A DNA stretch of 9,466 nucleotides, taken from positions 1-9,466 of the forward strand of contig SWDL01000031.1 in the NCBI GenBank assembly GCA_005116795.1. The letters are read 5' to 3'. Below the pieces are notes generated by a model. That model ran no database searches. It had not been told where the DNA came from and saw nothing but the letters and a program-made list of their open reading frames with translations. The position numbers and the translations under genes are program-made. Source of the DNA: Nitrospira sp. (lineage in GTDB: Bacteria; Nitrospirota; Nitrospiria; Nitrospirales; Nitrospiraceae). Positions 1 to 5,315 of this stretch are shown one piece after another (positions within the stretch are counted from its first letter, which is position 1; every line of letters begins with the position of its first letter).

Positions 1-560
1 GCATGGACGAGCAGGTGCCCAACATGGCCTCCAGCCTGCAGGCAAAGCTGGGCGCCCCGAACGCCGGGGCGATGGACGTCAACACCGCTTGCACCAGTTT
101 CCTGTACGGGCTCACGACGGCGAGCGCGATGATCAAGTCCGGCACGGTGCGCAATGCCCTGGTGATCGGTGGCGAGCTGATCTCGCCGATGATGGACTGG
201 ACGAACCGCAACGTGGCCATCCTGTTCGGCGACGGCTGCGCCGCAGTCGTGCTGCAAGCCACTGACAATGACGAAGGCGTCCAGATGGAACGTCTGGGCT
301 GCTACGGCGAGTCGCGCGGGATCCTTCAAATTCACGGCATGGGCGGGAACTACGTGCATGCCGACCGCCTCATCGGCGTGACCGAATGGCAATTCGAGGG
401 CCAGGAAATCTTCAAGAAGGCCGTTGGCGGCATGAGCATGGCGAGCGAAGATGTTCTGCGCCGCGCCGGCAAAACCGCTGCCGACGTCGACATTTGCGTG
501 CCGCACCAAGCCAACCTGCACATCATCGAATCCGTCGCGAAGAAAGCGGGAATCCCCTTC
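1..560 (+). pseudogene. fabH: 3-oxoacyl-ACP synthase III (KAS III) fragment, both ends missing
   Basis: This is the middle part of a FabH-type condensing enzyme, which joins acetyl-CoA (or another acyl-CoA) to malonyl-ACP to start fatty acid synthesis in the cytoplasm. The frame is open from base 3. The nucleophile Cys lies in the motif NTACTSF (codon 90-92), followed by the family motif LFGDGCAAVVL, and the catalytic His is in VPHQAN (codon 504-506). By comparison with E. coli FabH (Cys112, His244), about 80 N-terminal residues lie left of the window. Homology stops after AKKAGIPF near base 560. The expected C-terminal third, with the catalytic Asn of the GNTSAA-type motif, is absent, and the frame runs on only as an unrelated tail to about 623. 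The ATG at 3 is internal, not the true start. The 3' loss coincides with the loss of the gspL 3' end on the other strand, so this is either a broken gene or an assembly join. The family call is firm; the exact acyl specificity cannot be told. Confidence 0.88.
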
Positions 561-1444
561 AGGTGCCCTCCCCCCCCGCAGACGAAGCACTGCCAGATTT
601 TGGTTCGGGTGTTGGCTTCATAGGCGTGGAGCGTCAGTTGGATTTCCTTGAGGAGCGGCGCCAAGCAGGGCTCCAATTGCTGCGCGGTCATCGTGCGCAT
701 GAGTGCCTCGGCGTCCTGGGGTGAACAGACCTGTCGGGCCCCGACGGCCTGGATGAGTTGGTCCATTCCCCAAAGAATGGTCCGCAGGACCCAGGGGCGT
801 CCTTGATAGGTGAGGCACAGGGTGGTTTTCGAGGCCCCCAGGTCGATAACCACGCACTCTCCCGGGACCGAATGTCCCGCCCGGTCGAGAAATTGGAGAG
901 CCGAAAAGAGGGCGAGGGCATCGACGGTCACCGTCGGTGTTTTTATCCCGGTGTCGGCGCAGAGCTGGAGATGATCGGCGAGAACCTGTCGAGGCACCGC
1001 GGCCACCAGAAGATCCGAGGTGTTCGTTGGAGAGATGGCTGTCCCTTCTGATGGGGGCGGGGGCAGTACGATGGAGTCGACCGCCACATCTTCCAACCCA
1101 AGCGGAATCAGATTCTCGATTTCAAACGGCACCACCTGAGCTTGTTTCTTGGCATCCCGGAAGGGAAGCGAGACCGATCGCACGAACAGCTCGTGACAGG
1201 GCAGGGCGGTCGTCATCGAGGCTCCCTGGAGCCGATGGTCCGCCACAAGGGTTCTGAGAGCGGTCAGGATGGCGTCCCGCCTGGCGCCCGCCTCCATGTA
1301 ACCCGCACGGACTTCGATGGGCAACTCGAGCGAAAAATGGGTCAGCTCTTCCCGCCCCCACAGCGACCGGCGATACCGGACTGCCTTGATGGCGGTCCGT
1401 CCGATGTCGAGCCCGACGCTGTCGATCCAGTTCGGCAATGGCAT
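551..1444 (-). CDS. gspL: GspL, PilM-like cytoplasmic actin-fold T2SS protein, 3' truncated
   Basis: This is an ASKHA (actin-like) ATPase-fold protein resembling PilM and the cytoplasmic half of GspL, which links the GspE ATPase to the inner-membrane platform. The phosphate-1 loop is near residues 10-22 (VGLDIGRTAIKAV). The second phosphate motif is near 198-208 (VVIDLGASKTT) and the adenosine motif near 288-298 (VCGGGGHLKGI). The ATG at 1444 lies 14 nt after the gspN stop, so the two are probably co-transcribed; no strong Shine-Dalgarno site is seen. Authentic sequence ends at about residue 298. Beyond it the frame stays open to 350 only as the antisense of fabH, so that tail should not be annotated as protein. 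The end of the actin fold and any membrane/periplasmic part are missing. An eight-C run on the plus strand (570-577) lies just inside the junction and encodes the Gly-rich loop. The assignment to GspL rather than another PilM homologue rests on the operon context. Confidence 0.82.
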
Positions 1445-1458
1445 GACGAAGCTCGGCG

Positions 1459-2337
1459 CTAGAGGCTCACGTTGAGGTTAGAGAGGGTGCCGGATACCGT
1501 CAATCGGATCGGGACGCCGGCCTGGATCATCGGATTTCCTGCCTTCTGGGCCATCGAGAGGCTGGGCACGAGATCGATCGTCAGATTCATGGCACTCTCG
1601 CGCAGGGGGAGCCGAGGACTGAAGAGCCCCGCCCCCGTCGCCGTTCCGTCCGGGCTCTCCCCATGGAGCTCTTGAATGTCGCAGTTGCCCTCTTTGCACA
1701 GGAGACGCGCTTTGACGACCGAGATTTCCACGGGAGCGAGTCTGAATGGGCCGAGCGTGAGATGGTCCAAGGACAGGCCGGAAAGCAGTGCGTCCCAGAT
1801 CCCATCACCGTGGAGAAGCCGTGTGGTGTCGGCGGCGTCATCCCATCGATGGTCAAAGGTCACGCGGAGAGTTCCCTGTCTCACCTGTGCGCGGTCGAAG
1901 GCCGAGACATCCAGACGATCGAACAAGCCGGTTGCGTGCGCCGGTTTGTGAATGGACCACCCATCGAGTTGTAGGTGGAGATTCACCAGACCCACGGACG
2001 GTTTCTCGGAGACACGGAGGGACAGAGCCATCTGCAGCCCGGGCTTCCCCTGGACCAGAGCCCGGCCGCTTGGCCAAATCTCCACCGTGGCCGCTTCAAA
2101 GGATGTCGGGCCGCTCACCGTCACGTCGTGCCAGCGAATGCCGAGCGGCCAGGCCCACCCCCAAGCCTCCGCGCGAATGTCCGTACCCGTCGAAAGCGCC
2201 GCCAGAGTCAGGAAGCGTGCCTGAAGGAGGTCATAGGGAAAGAGGACCACGACGAAGAGGCACAGCAGCGTGAGCGAAAGCAGCGCCCAGCCCGCAAGGG
2301 TCTTGACGGTATGTGGAGACAGAGGGAAGCGTGTCAT
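1459..2337 (-). CDS. gspN: GspN-like T2SS accessory protein
   Basis: This is a 292-residue protein of the GspN type found in T2SS operons, mainly of deltaproteobacterial-type systems. It is an envelope protein with one N-terminal membrane anchor and a periplasmic domain, and its precise role is not well established. A hydrophobic segment lies at about residues 13-34, followed by FPYDLLQARF, and the C-terminus ends with the family-typical pattern IRLTVSGTLSNLNVSL. Two cysteines close together (CKEGNC, about residues 210-216) could form a periplasmic disulfide. I chose the ATG at 2337 because it overlaps the gspJ stop as ATGA, a classic coupled arrangement; an ATG at 2361 would add eight residues. 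It directly follows gspJ, where gspK would be expected, and precedes gspL. The family call rests on remembered sequence patterns and context. Confidence 0.8.
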   Translation of the reverse strand: MTRFPLSPHTVKTLAGWALLSLTLLCLFVVVLFPYDLLQARFLTLAALSTGTDIRAEAWGWAWPLGIRWHDVTVSGPTSFEAATVEIWPSGRALVQGKPGLQMALSLRVSEKPSVGLVNLHLQLDGWSIHKPAHATGLFDRLDVSAFDRAQVRQGTLRVTFDHRWDDAADTTRLLHGDGIWDALLSGLSLDHLTLGPFRLAPVEISVVKARLLCKEGNCDIQELHGESPDGTATGAGLFSPRLPLRESAMNLTIDLVPSLSMAQKAGNPMIQAGVPIRLTVSGTLSNLNVSL

Positions 2338-3017
2338 GACTGCAGTGGTATCGGAATCCATTCGATAAACGTTTTCGCCTCATTCTTGGGATTGGTGAGC
2401 GTCAGCTCGATGAGGACGGCATGAGGCAGTTTCTTCAAGGTCTGGTCCCACTCGTCGCTCCACAGTTGGGTGGTGCCGCTATAGTAGCGGACGTTGAAGC
2501 CGACGACTCCCACGGCGATTTCCGCCTGGTCGACCGCGTCGAGGCTGGTGGTGTAGAGATTACGGACTGCGTACCGCATCAACCGGGAACTCTGGCGGGC
2601 GTAGGTGACTCGGGTGAGATCGGACTCCGGCGCGTTCGGGGAGGATCGCACATGGCTGGCCGTGACAAAGGCCAAGATGTCCGACGGCATGCCGTCCTCG
2701 TTGCCGTTGCGCCCGAGCCACATAGAGGCCGGGGGCTGGCCCGAGATGAGCTCATTGGCGATGACGATCAGACTGCTGCGAGCCATGTGATCAAGGTCTC
2801 CCTCCGATTCAATGGCCTCCATGAGCCGAAAGGTGCTGGAAAAAGAGGTCGACACCATTGTGGCGATTGTGGCGAGGATGGCCACGGCGATCAGCACTTC
2901 CGTCAGCGTGAAGCCCCGCTCTCTTGAGGAATAATTGGGTAAATGGGTCATTGAGTAATTAGTAAGGAACGATGGGGCGGCAAGTCGAAAGATGCTGGGG
3001 CTCGGTTTGAGTTGCAT
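2334..3017 (-). CDS. gspJ: GspJ-like minor pseudopilin with a repeat-encoded leader
   Basis: This is a minor pseudopilin, expected at the tip of the T2SS pseudopilus with GspI and GspK. The type III signal peptide is clear: cleavage at G35^F36 in RERGFTLTEVLIAVAIL, with Glu at mature position 5, followed by a hydrophobic helix. The mature protein is about 192 residues, a normal GspJ length, with ANELISGQ and EWIPIPL segments of the usual layout. Translation from the ATG at 3017 gives a 35-residue leader. An in-frame ATG at 2951, inside the repeat arm, would give a more usual 13-residue leader. Neither has a strong Shine-Dalgarno site, so the start is uncertain. The last part of the leader (NYSMTHLPNYS) is the translated repeat arm. 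The stop overlaps the gspN start (ATGA). The J assignment comes from position after GspI, size and motif; confusion with another minor pseudopilin is possible but less likely. Confidence 0.88.
   Translation of the reverse strand: MQLKPSPSIFRLAAPSFLTNYSMTHLPNYSSRERGFTLTEVLIAVAILATIATMVSTSFSSTFRLMEAIESEGDLDHMARSSLIVIANELISGQPPASMWLGRNGNEDGMPSDILAFVTASHVRSSPNAPESDLTRVTYARQSSRLMRYAVRNLYTTSLDAVDQAEIAVGVVGFNVRYYSGTTQLWSDEWDQTLKKLPHAVLIELTLTNPKNEAKTFIEWIPIPLQS
2932..2962. repeat. Octamer-repeat arm, leader arm of the gspJ element
   Basis: Octamers of the type TAATTGGG/TCATTGAG on the plus strand. The first 22 bases match the reverse complement of 3035-3056 at 18 positions. It is translated as NYSMTHLPNY in the GspJ leader and contains the alternative ATG at 2951. 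Confidence 0.78.
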
Positions 3018-3034
3018 CTTATTTGCCGATCACG

Positions 3035-3062
3035 CAATTACTCAGTTACTCAATTACTCAGC
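3035..3062. repeat. Octamer-repeat arm, upstream arm of the gspJ element
   Basis: Three clean octamers (ATTACTCA, GTTACTCA, ATTACTCA) directly abut the gspI stop codon. This is the least degenerate copy. Its inverted partner is 2932-2962. Confidence 0.82.
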
Positions 3063-3598
3063 TATTTCCCAACCTGTCCCTGCGTCGGCTCCTGGAAGAC
3101 ATAGCCGGTGACGTCCAGCGAATCCTCGCGCGCGCCGCGAAGCCACGTGATCCGAATGCGAATTTCTCGAATCGGGTCGAAGGGCGTCGCAACGACGGTC
3201 CTCGTCCAGCGAAAACCGGGGGCCCGATCTTTGATTTCTCCGGTTACGGGAAAGCCCAGCGGTATCGTCACGAAATCGCCGCGTTGCTCGCCGATCGGCA
3301 GGAACCCCAACTGTTCCGCCTCAAACATCTTTTCTTTCCCGAGCATGGTGGCGTCGGTCAGGAGTCGGGCCTCCTCGCGTATCGCCACGTCCCAGTTTCT
3401 GAGGCCCAGCAATAGAGGGAGGGTCAGGGCCAGGATTGCGACACTGATCATGACTTCGAGCAGCGTGAAGCCCTGTTCTATCGAAGTGTAATTACGTGAT
3501 CGAGTAAGTGAGTAATTAGGTAACTGGTCTGTCACATAATCGGAGGTTGGCAGCGGCGCCAGATGGTGAGTGCCGGTCAATCTCGGGCGCGGGTGCAT
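3062..3598 (-). CDS. gspI: GspI-like minor pseudopilin with a repeat-encoded leader
   Basis: This is a minor pseudopilin of the T2SS tip complex. The prepilin peptidase site is EQG^FTLLEVMISVAILAL, with Glu at mature position 5 (cleavage between codons 3470-3472 and 3467-3469). The mature part is about 135 residues, typical for GspI. The ATG at 3598 has GAGAAG just upstream and gives a 43-residue leader. A GTG at 3622, inside the upstream repeat arm, would add eight residues. The leader includes NYSLTRSRNYTS, encoded by the downstream arm, far longer than the usual short basic leader. The stop (TAG at 3062-3064) touches the next repeat arm, so the gap to gspJ is made almost wholly of the repeat element. 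A Trp/Arg-rich C-terminal sheet region (RWTRTVVATP, IRIRITWLRG) fits GspI. Confidence 0.87.
   Translation of the reverse strand: MHPRPRLTGTHHLAPLPTSDYVTDQLPNYSLTRSRNYTSIEQGFTLLEVMISVAILALTLPLLLGLRNWDVAIREEARLLTDATMLGKEKMFEAEQLGFLPIGEQRGDFVTIPLGFPVTGEIKDRAPGFRWTRTVVATPFDPIREIRIRITWLRGAREDSLDVTGYVFQEPTQGQVGK
3488..3518. repeat. Octamer-repeat arm, leader arm of the gspI element
   Basis: Partner of 3612-3642, with 28 of 31 bases complementary. It is translated within the GspI leader (NYSLTRSRNYT) and ends about 15 nt before the cleavage-site Gly codon. Similar sequence continues to about 3524. Confidence 0.85.
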
Positions 3599-3611
3599 CG
3601 CTTCTCGGTCG

Positions 3612-3642
3612 TAATAACTCACTTACTCAATCACTTAATTAC
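3612..3642. repeat. Octamer-repeat arm, upstream arm of the gspI element
   Basis: This 31-nt arm begins 11 nt after the gspH stop. Its reverse complement differs from 3488-3518 at only 3 of 31 positions, the best-matched pair in the window. It contains the alternative GTG start of gspI at 3622. Confidence 0.85.
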
Positions 3643-3653
3643 GCTGAGTCCTT

Positions 3654-4304
3654 CTAGCTAGGCGGCGGAACAACAATGGGGCGAAGTCTGTCGGGGATCG
3701 GGTCGGGAGCCTCCGGGTCGGCTGATCCTTCGAGGACCCGGACGGCTCCCGTGAGCGGATTGAGGACCAGGGTCAAGACCGCGGCGCTCTGATTCCCCAG
3801 GCGGATGACAGCGCGCTCGGTTCGGCCGACCGGGAGAAATCGGATGGAGGCCACGCCGGACGTCAGTGTGCCCTGCCGGAAGGTCGTAATGTTGAGAAAC
3901 CGGATCTGATCCGGCAGAGGTATTCGACCGGCCAGTGCGGAATTGGACGGCCGGCGTTCACTCTGCCCGTCAAGGGTCATGGCCCAATAGGCCCGCTGAT
4001 CCAGATCAAAGTACAGAGTATAAGTCTGCTTGGACGAAGATGCCGCCAGGGAGACGCCCCGAATCATACCGATGAGCTGCCGGGCGCTCGATGCGACATC
4101 GTGAGACCGATCGACCTTGGGCAGCACGTAGACCAGGATCACCCCGAATAAAAACAAGACAAGCGAGATCTCGATGAGCGTGAAGCCCTTCTCTGAAGGA
4201 GCGTAATTGTGTAATTGGTAACTGAGTAATGGGGCAGTCCGAAAAGTCACCCGTTGGGTCAACGTTTCAGGCCCGACGATCTTCTCGCACGGATCAAACA
4301 TCAT
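3654..4304 (-). CDS. gspH: GspH-like minor pseudopilin with a repeat-encoded leader
   Basis: This is a minor pseudopilin of the T2SS. Cleavage is predicted at EKG40^FTLIEISLVLFLFGVILVY, with Glu at mature position 5 and a hydrophobic N-terminal helix. The mature protein is about 176 residues. Its C-terminus is proline-rich (PDPIPDRLRPIVVPPPS), which is unusual and may be lineage-specific. Two tandem ATG codons at 4304 and 4301 start a 40-residue leader whose last part (LLSYQLHNYAPSEKG) comes from the repeat arm at 4201-4230. A weak AGAG lies upstream of the start. The gene sits 50 bp after the gspG stop and about 56 bp before the GTG alternative start of gspI. The GspH assignment follows from the order G-H-I-J and the size; sequence divergence of this family makes the letter less certain than the pseudopilin call. 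Confidence 0.85.
   Translation of the reverse strand: MMFDPCEKIVGPETLTQRVTFRTAPLLSYQLHNYAPSEKGFTLIEISLVLFLFGVILVYVLPKVDRSHDVASSARQLIGMIRGVSLAASSSKQTYTLYFDLDQRAYWAMTLDGQSERRPSNSALAGRIPLPDQIRFLNITTFRQGTLTSGVASIRFLPVGRTERAVIRLGNQSAAVLTLVLNPLTGAVRVLEGSADPEAPDPIPDRLRPIVVPPPS
4201..4230. repeat. Octamer-repeat arm, leader arm of the gspH element
   Basis: GTAATTG-type octamers on the plus strand, translated on the coding strand as LLSYQLHNYA in the GspH leader. The arm ends about 13 nt before the Gly codon of the cleavage site. Confidence 0.72.
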
Positions 4305-4320
4305 ATCAGGGTTTCTCTAC

Positions 4321-4346
4321 GAATGACTCAATCGCTCAATTACGGT
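4321..4346. repeat. Octamer-repeat arm, upstream arm of the gspH element
   Basis: GACTCAATCGCTCAATTAC lies in the gap about 8 nt after the gspG stop. Its reverse complement matches 13 of 16 bases of the start of the arm at 4201-4230, and more if one octamer-sized gap is allowed. Confidence 0.7.
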
Positions 4347-4354
4347 TCAGTCCG

Positions 4355-5233
4355 TCAGTCCCTATCCAAGTTGAAATTCGTGATGTCGGCGTTCTTGCCT
4401 TCCCCGCCGGCCTCGCCGTCGGTGCCCAAGGAGGTAATTTCATAGTCGCCCTTCGGGACCGGGCTGACGTATTTGTAGACGTTTCCCCAGGGATCATCCG
4501 GCACCTTCGCGAGGTAGCCTTCCGGCTTCCATTTTTTCGGAATCACGCCGGTGGAGGGCTTGTCGACAAGCGCTTTGAGGCCCTGCTCGGTGCTGGGGTA
4601 GACCCCGGTGTCCAGTTTATAGAGTTGGAGCCCCCCCTCGATGTTGCGGATCTGCACCTTGGCCGCCGTCCGCTTTGCTTCGTCGGTCCGGCCCATGACG
4701 CGCGGAACGACCAAGGCGGCGAGGATCGCCAGGATCGCGACCACGACCATGATCTCGATAAAGGTGAACCCGCGCTCCGAAGATGAGTAATTATGTAATT
4801 GAGTAACTGAGTGATTACCATCTGTGAGCACGGTTCGACCGTTGAGTCCAGATTTAAGTCGGCGCAGGGATGAAATATAGTTATTGAGGATTTTCACCAG
4901 CTCGATGATCCGCGACCTATAGCTGTCGGCCTGTTGAGCATCAAGATAAGCCTCATCCGCACAGGCCCCGATGTCATCCAACAGCTCATAAGCTGAACCG
5001 CGAGCCAGCAGGCAAAAGTGAATATTCTCTTGAAAATGATACCTGCCGAATCCCTCCGCGATATTATTCGTGACCGACAAGGCCGCCCGTCGCATCTGAG
5101 GAATCAATACATACCGCTCCTCTTGAGGCAAACTTTTTGTGAGCTCCCAAATATCTCTTCGAAGGGCTCTGGCGAGCTGGTAGACATGGAGATCTTCAAG
5201 GTTTCTGACCGGGATTTTCGTGCCGTTGGTCAT
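4355..5233 (-). CDS. gspG: Four-helix-bundle (S23 family) protein fused in frame to major pseudopilin GspG
   Basis: This single 292-residue frame joins two unrelated proteins. Residues 1 to about 128 form a four-helix-bundle protein of the S23 / 23S rRNA intervening-sequence family, with hallmarks NNIAEGFGR (about 56-64) and LARGSAYELLDDI (about 76-88). Residues 129-155 are a linker encoded by a repeat arm (HSVTQLHNYSSSERG). Residues 156-292 are mature GspG: G155^F156 TFIEIMVVVAILAIL with Glu at mature position 5, PWGNVYKYVSP, and the calcium-site region TDGEAGGEGKNADI. The ATG at 5233 has a good Shine-Dalgarno (GAGAGGA, 5 nt spacing). No stop separates the parts. The only plausible internal start I found for GspG alone is a GTG at 4831 (158 residues, 21-residue leader), with no clear ribosome site. 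The fused N-part would lie on the cytoplasmic side, where prepilin peptidase would clip it off. GspG polymerises to form the pseudopilus that drives substrate through the secretin. Whether the two are made as one chain is inference. Confidence 0.88.
   Translation of the reverse strand: MTNGTKIPVRNLEDLHVYQLARALRRDIWELTKSLPQEERYVLIPQMRRAALSVTNNIAEGFGRYHFQENIHFCLLARGSAYELLDDIGACADEAYLDAQQADSYRSRIIELVKILNNYISSLRRLKSGLNGRTVLTDGNHSVTQLHNYSSSERGFTFIEIMVVVAILAILAALVVPRVMGRTDEAKRTAAKVQIRNIEGGLQLYKLDTGVYPSTEQGLKALVDKPSTGVIPKKWKPEGYLAKVPDDPWGNVYKYVSPVPKGDYEITSLGTDGEAGGEGKNADITNFNLDRD
4782..4818. repeat. Octamer-repeat arm, leader arm of the gspG element
   Basis: Octamers of the type GAGTAATT on the plus strand. 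On the coding strand they are translated as the linker HSVTQLHNYS just before the GspG cleavage site. The arm ends about 10 nt from the Gly codon. Confidence 0.8.
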
Positions 5234-5238
5234 AGGCG

Positions 5239-5245
5239 TCCTCTC
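5239..5245 (-). promoter_or_regulatory. Ribosome binding site of the four-helix-bundle/GspG frame
   Basis: The minus strand reads GAGAGGA followed by CGCCT and ATG (5233). This is the clearest Shine-Dalgarno site among the pseudopilin genes and fixes 5233 as the start of the four-helix-bundle part. It lies inside the inverted-repeat cassette, so it came with the cassette. Confidence 0.65.
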
Positions 5246-5255
5246 AGTGTTCTGC

Positions 5256-5300
5256 TGACTCAGTTACCCAATTACTCAGTTACCTAATTTACTCAATGAC
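5256..5300. repeat. Octamer-repeat arm, upstream arm of the gspG element
   Basis: Tandem degenerate octamers of the type ACTCAGTT/ACCCAATT, read on the plus strand, begin 15 nt after the gspF stop. It is inverted relative to the arm at 4782-4818. Confidence 0.8.
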
Positions 5301-5315
5301 TTCTTGTTCTCCCGC

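Larger units (their letters stand above)
4782..5300 (-). mobile_element. Putative inverted-repeat cassette carrying the four-helix-bundle gene
   Basis: This segment fills the gap between gspF and the GspG cleavage site. It is bounded by octamer-repeat arms in inverted orientation (5256-5300 and 4782-4818). Within the arms, 5258-5275 and 4795-4812 are complementary over 17 of 18 bases. Between them lies the S23-type coding region with its own ribosome binding site. S23-family genes are known as passengers of intervening sequences in 23S rRNA genes, whose ends pair into a stem, so the layout here is similar. There is no transposase, and no target-site duplication was identified by eye. Calling it mobile is inference. 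It could instead be an old insertion kept as the spacer and leader of gspG. Confidence 0.5.

Noticed and set aside
350..550. C-terminal 66 residues of the gspL frame
   Set aside because: This stretch is the exact antisense of fabH, including the region of its catalytic His motif, so it is read-through past the junction and not GspL sequence.
4543..4821. A separate start for GspG at ATG 4821
   Set aside because: That ATG is in a different frame from GspG. Its product soon becomes a Ser/Arg-rich shadow with no pseudopilin motif after the first residues. Only the GTG at 4831 is in frame.
2932..5300. Regularly recurring short repeats as a CRISPR array
   Set aside because: The repeat unit is about 8 nt and degenerate, the copies occur in inverted pairs, and the spacing is irregular (45 to more than 400 bp) with genes in between. 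No cas genes are present.
4782..5300. Four-helix-bundle gene as the Avd accessory protein of a diversity-generating retroelement
   Set aside because: Avd is a related bundle protein, but no reverse transcriptase and no template/variable repeat pair with adenine-specific differences is visible in the window. The EGFGR and ARGS motifs fit the general S23 family.
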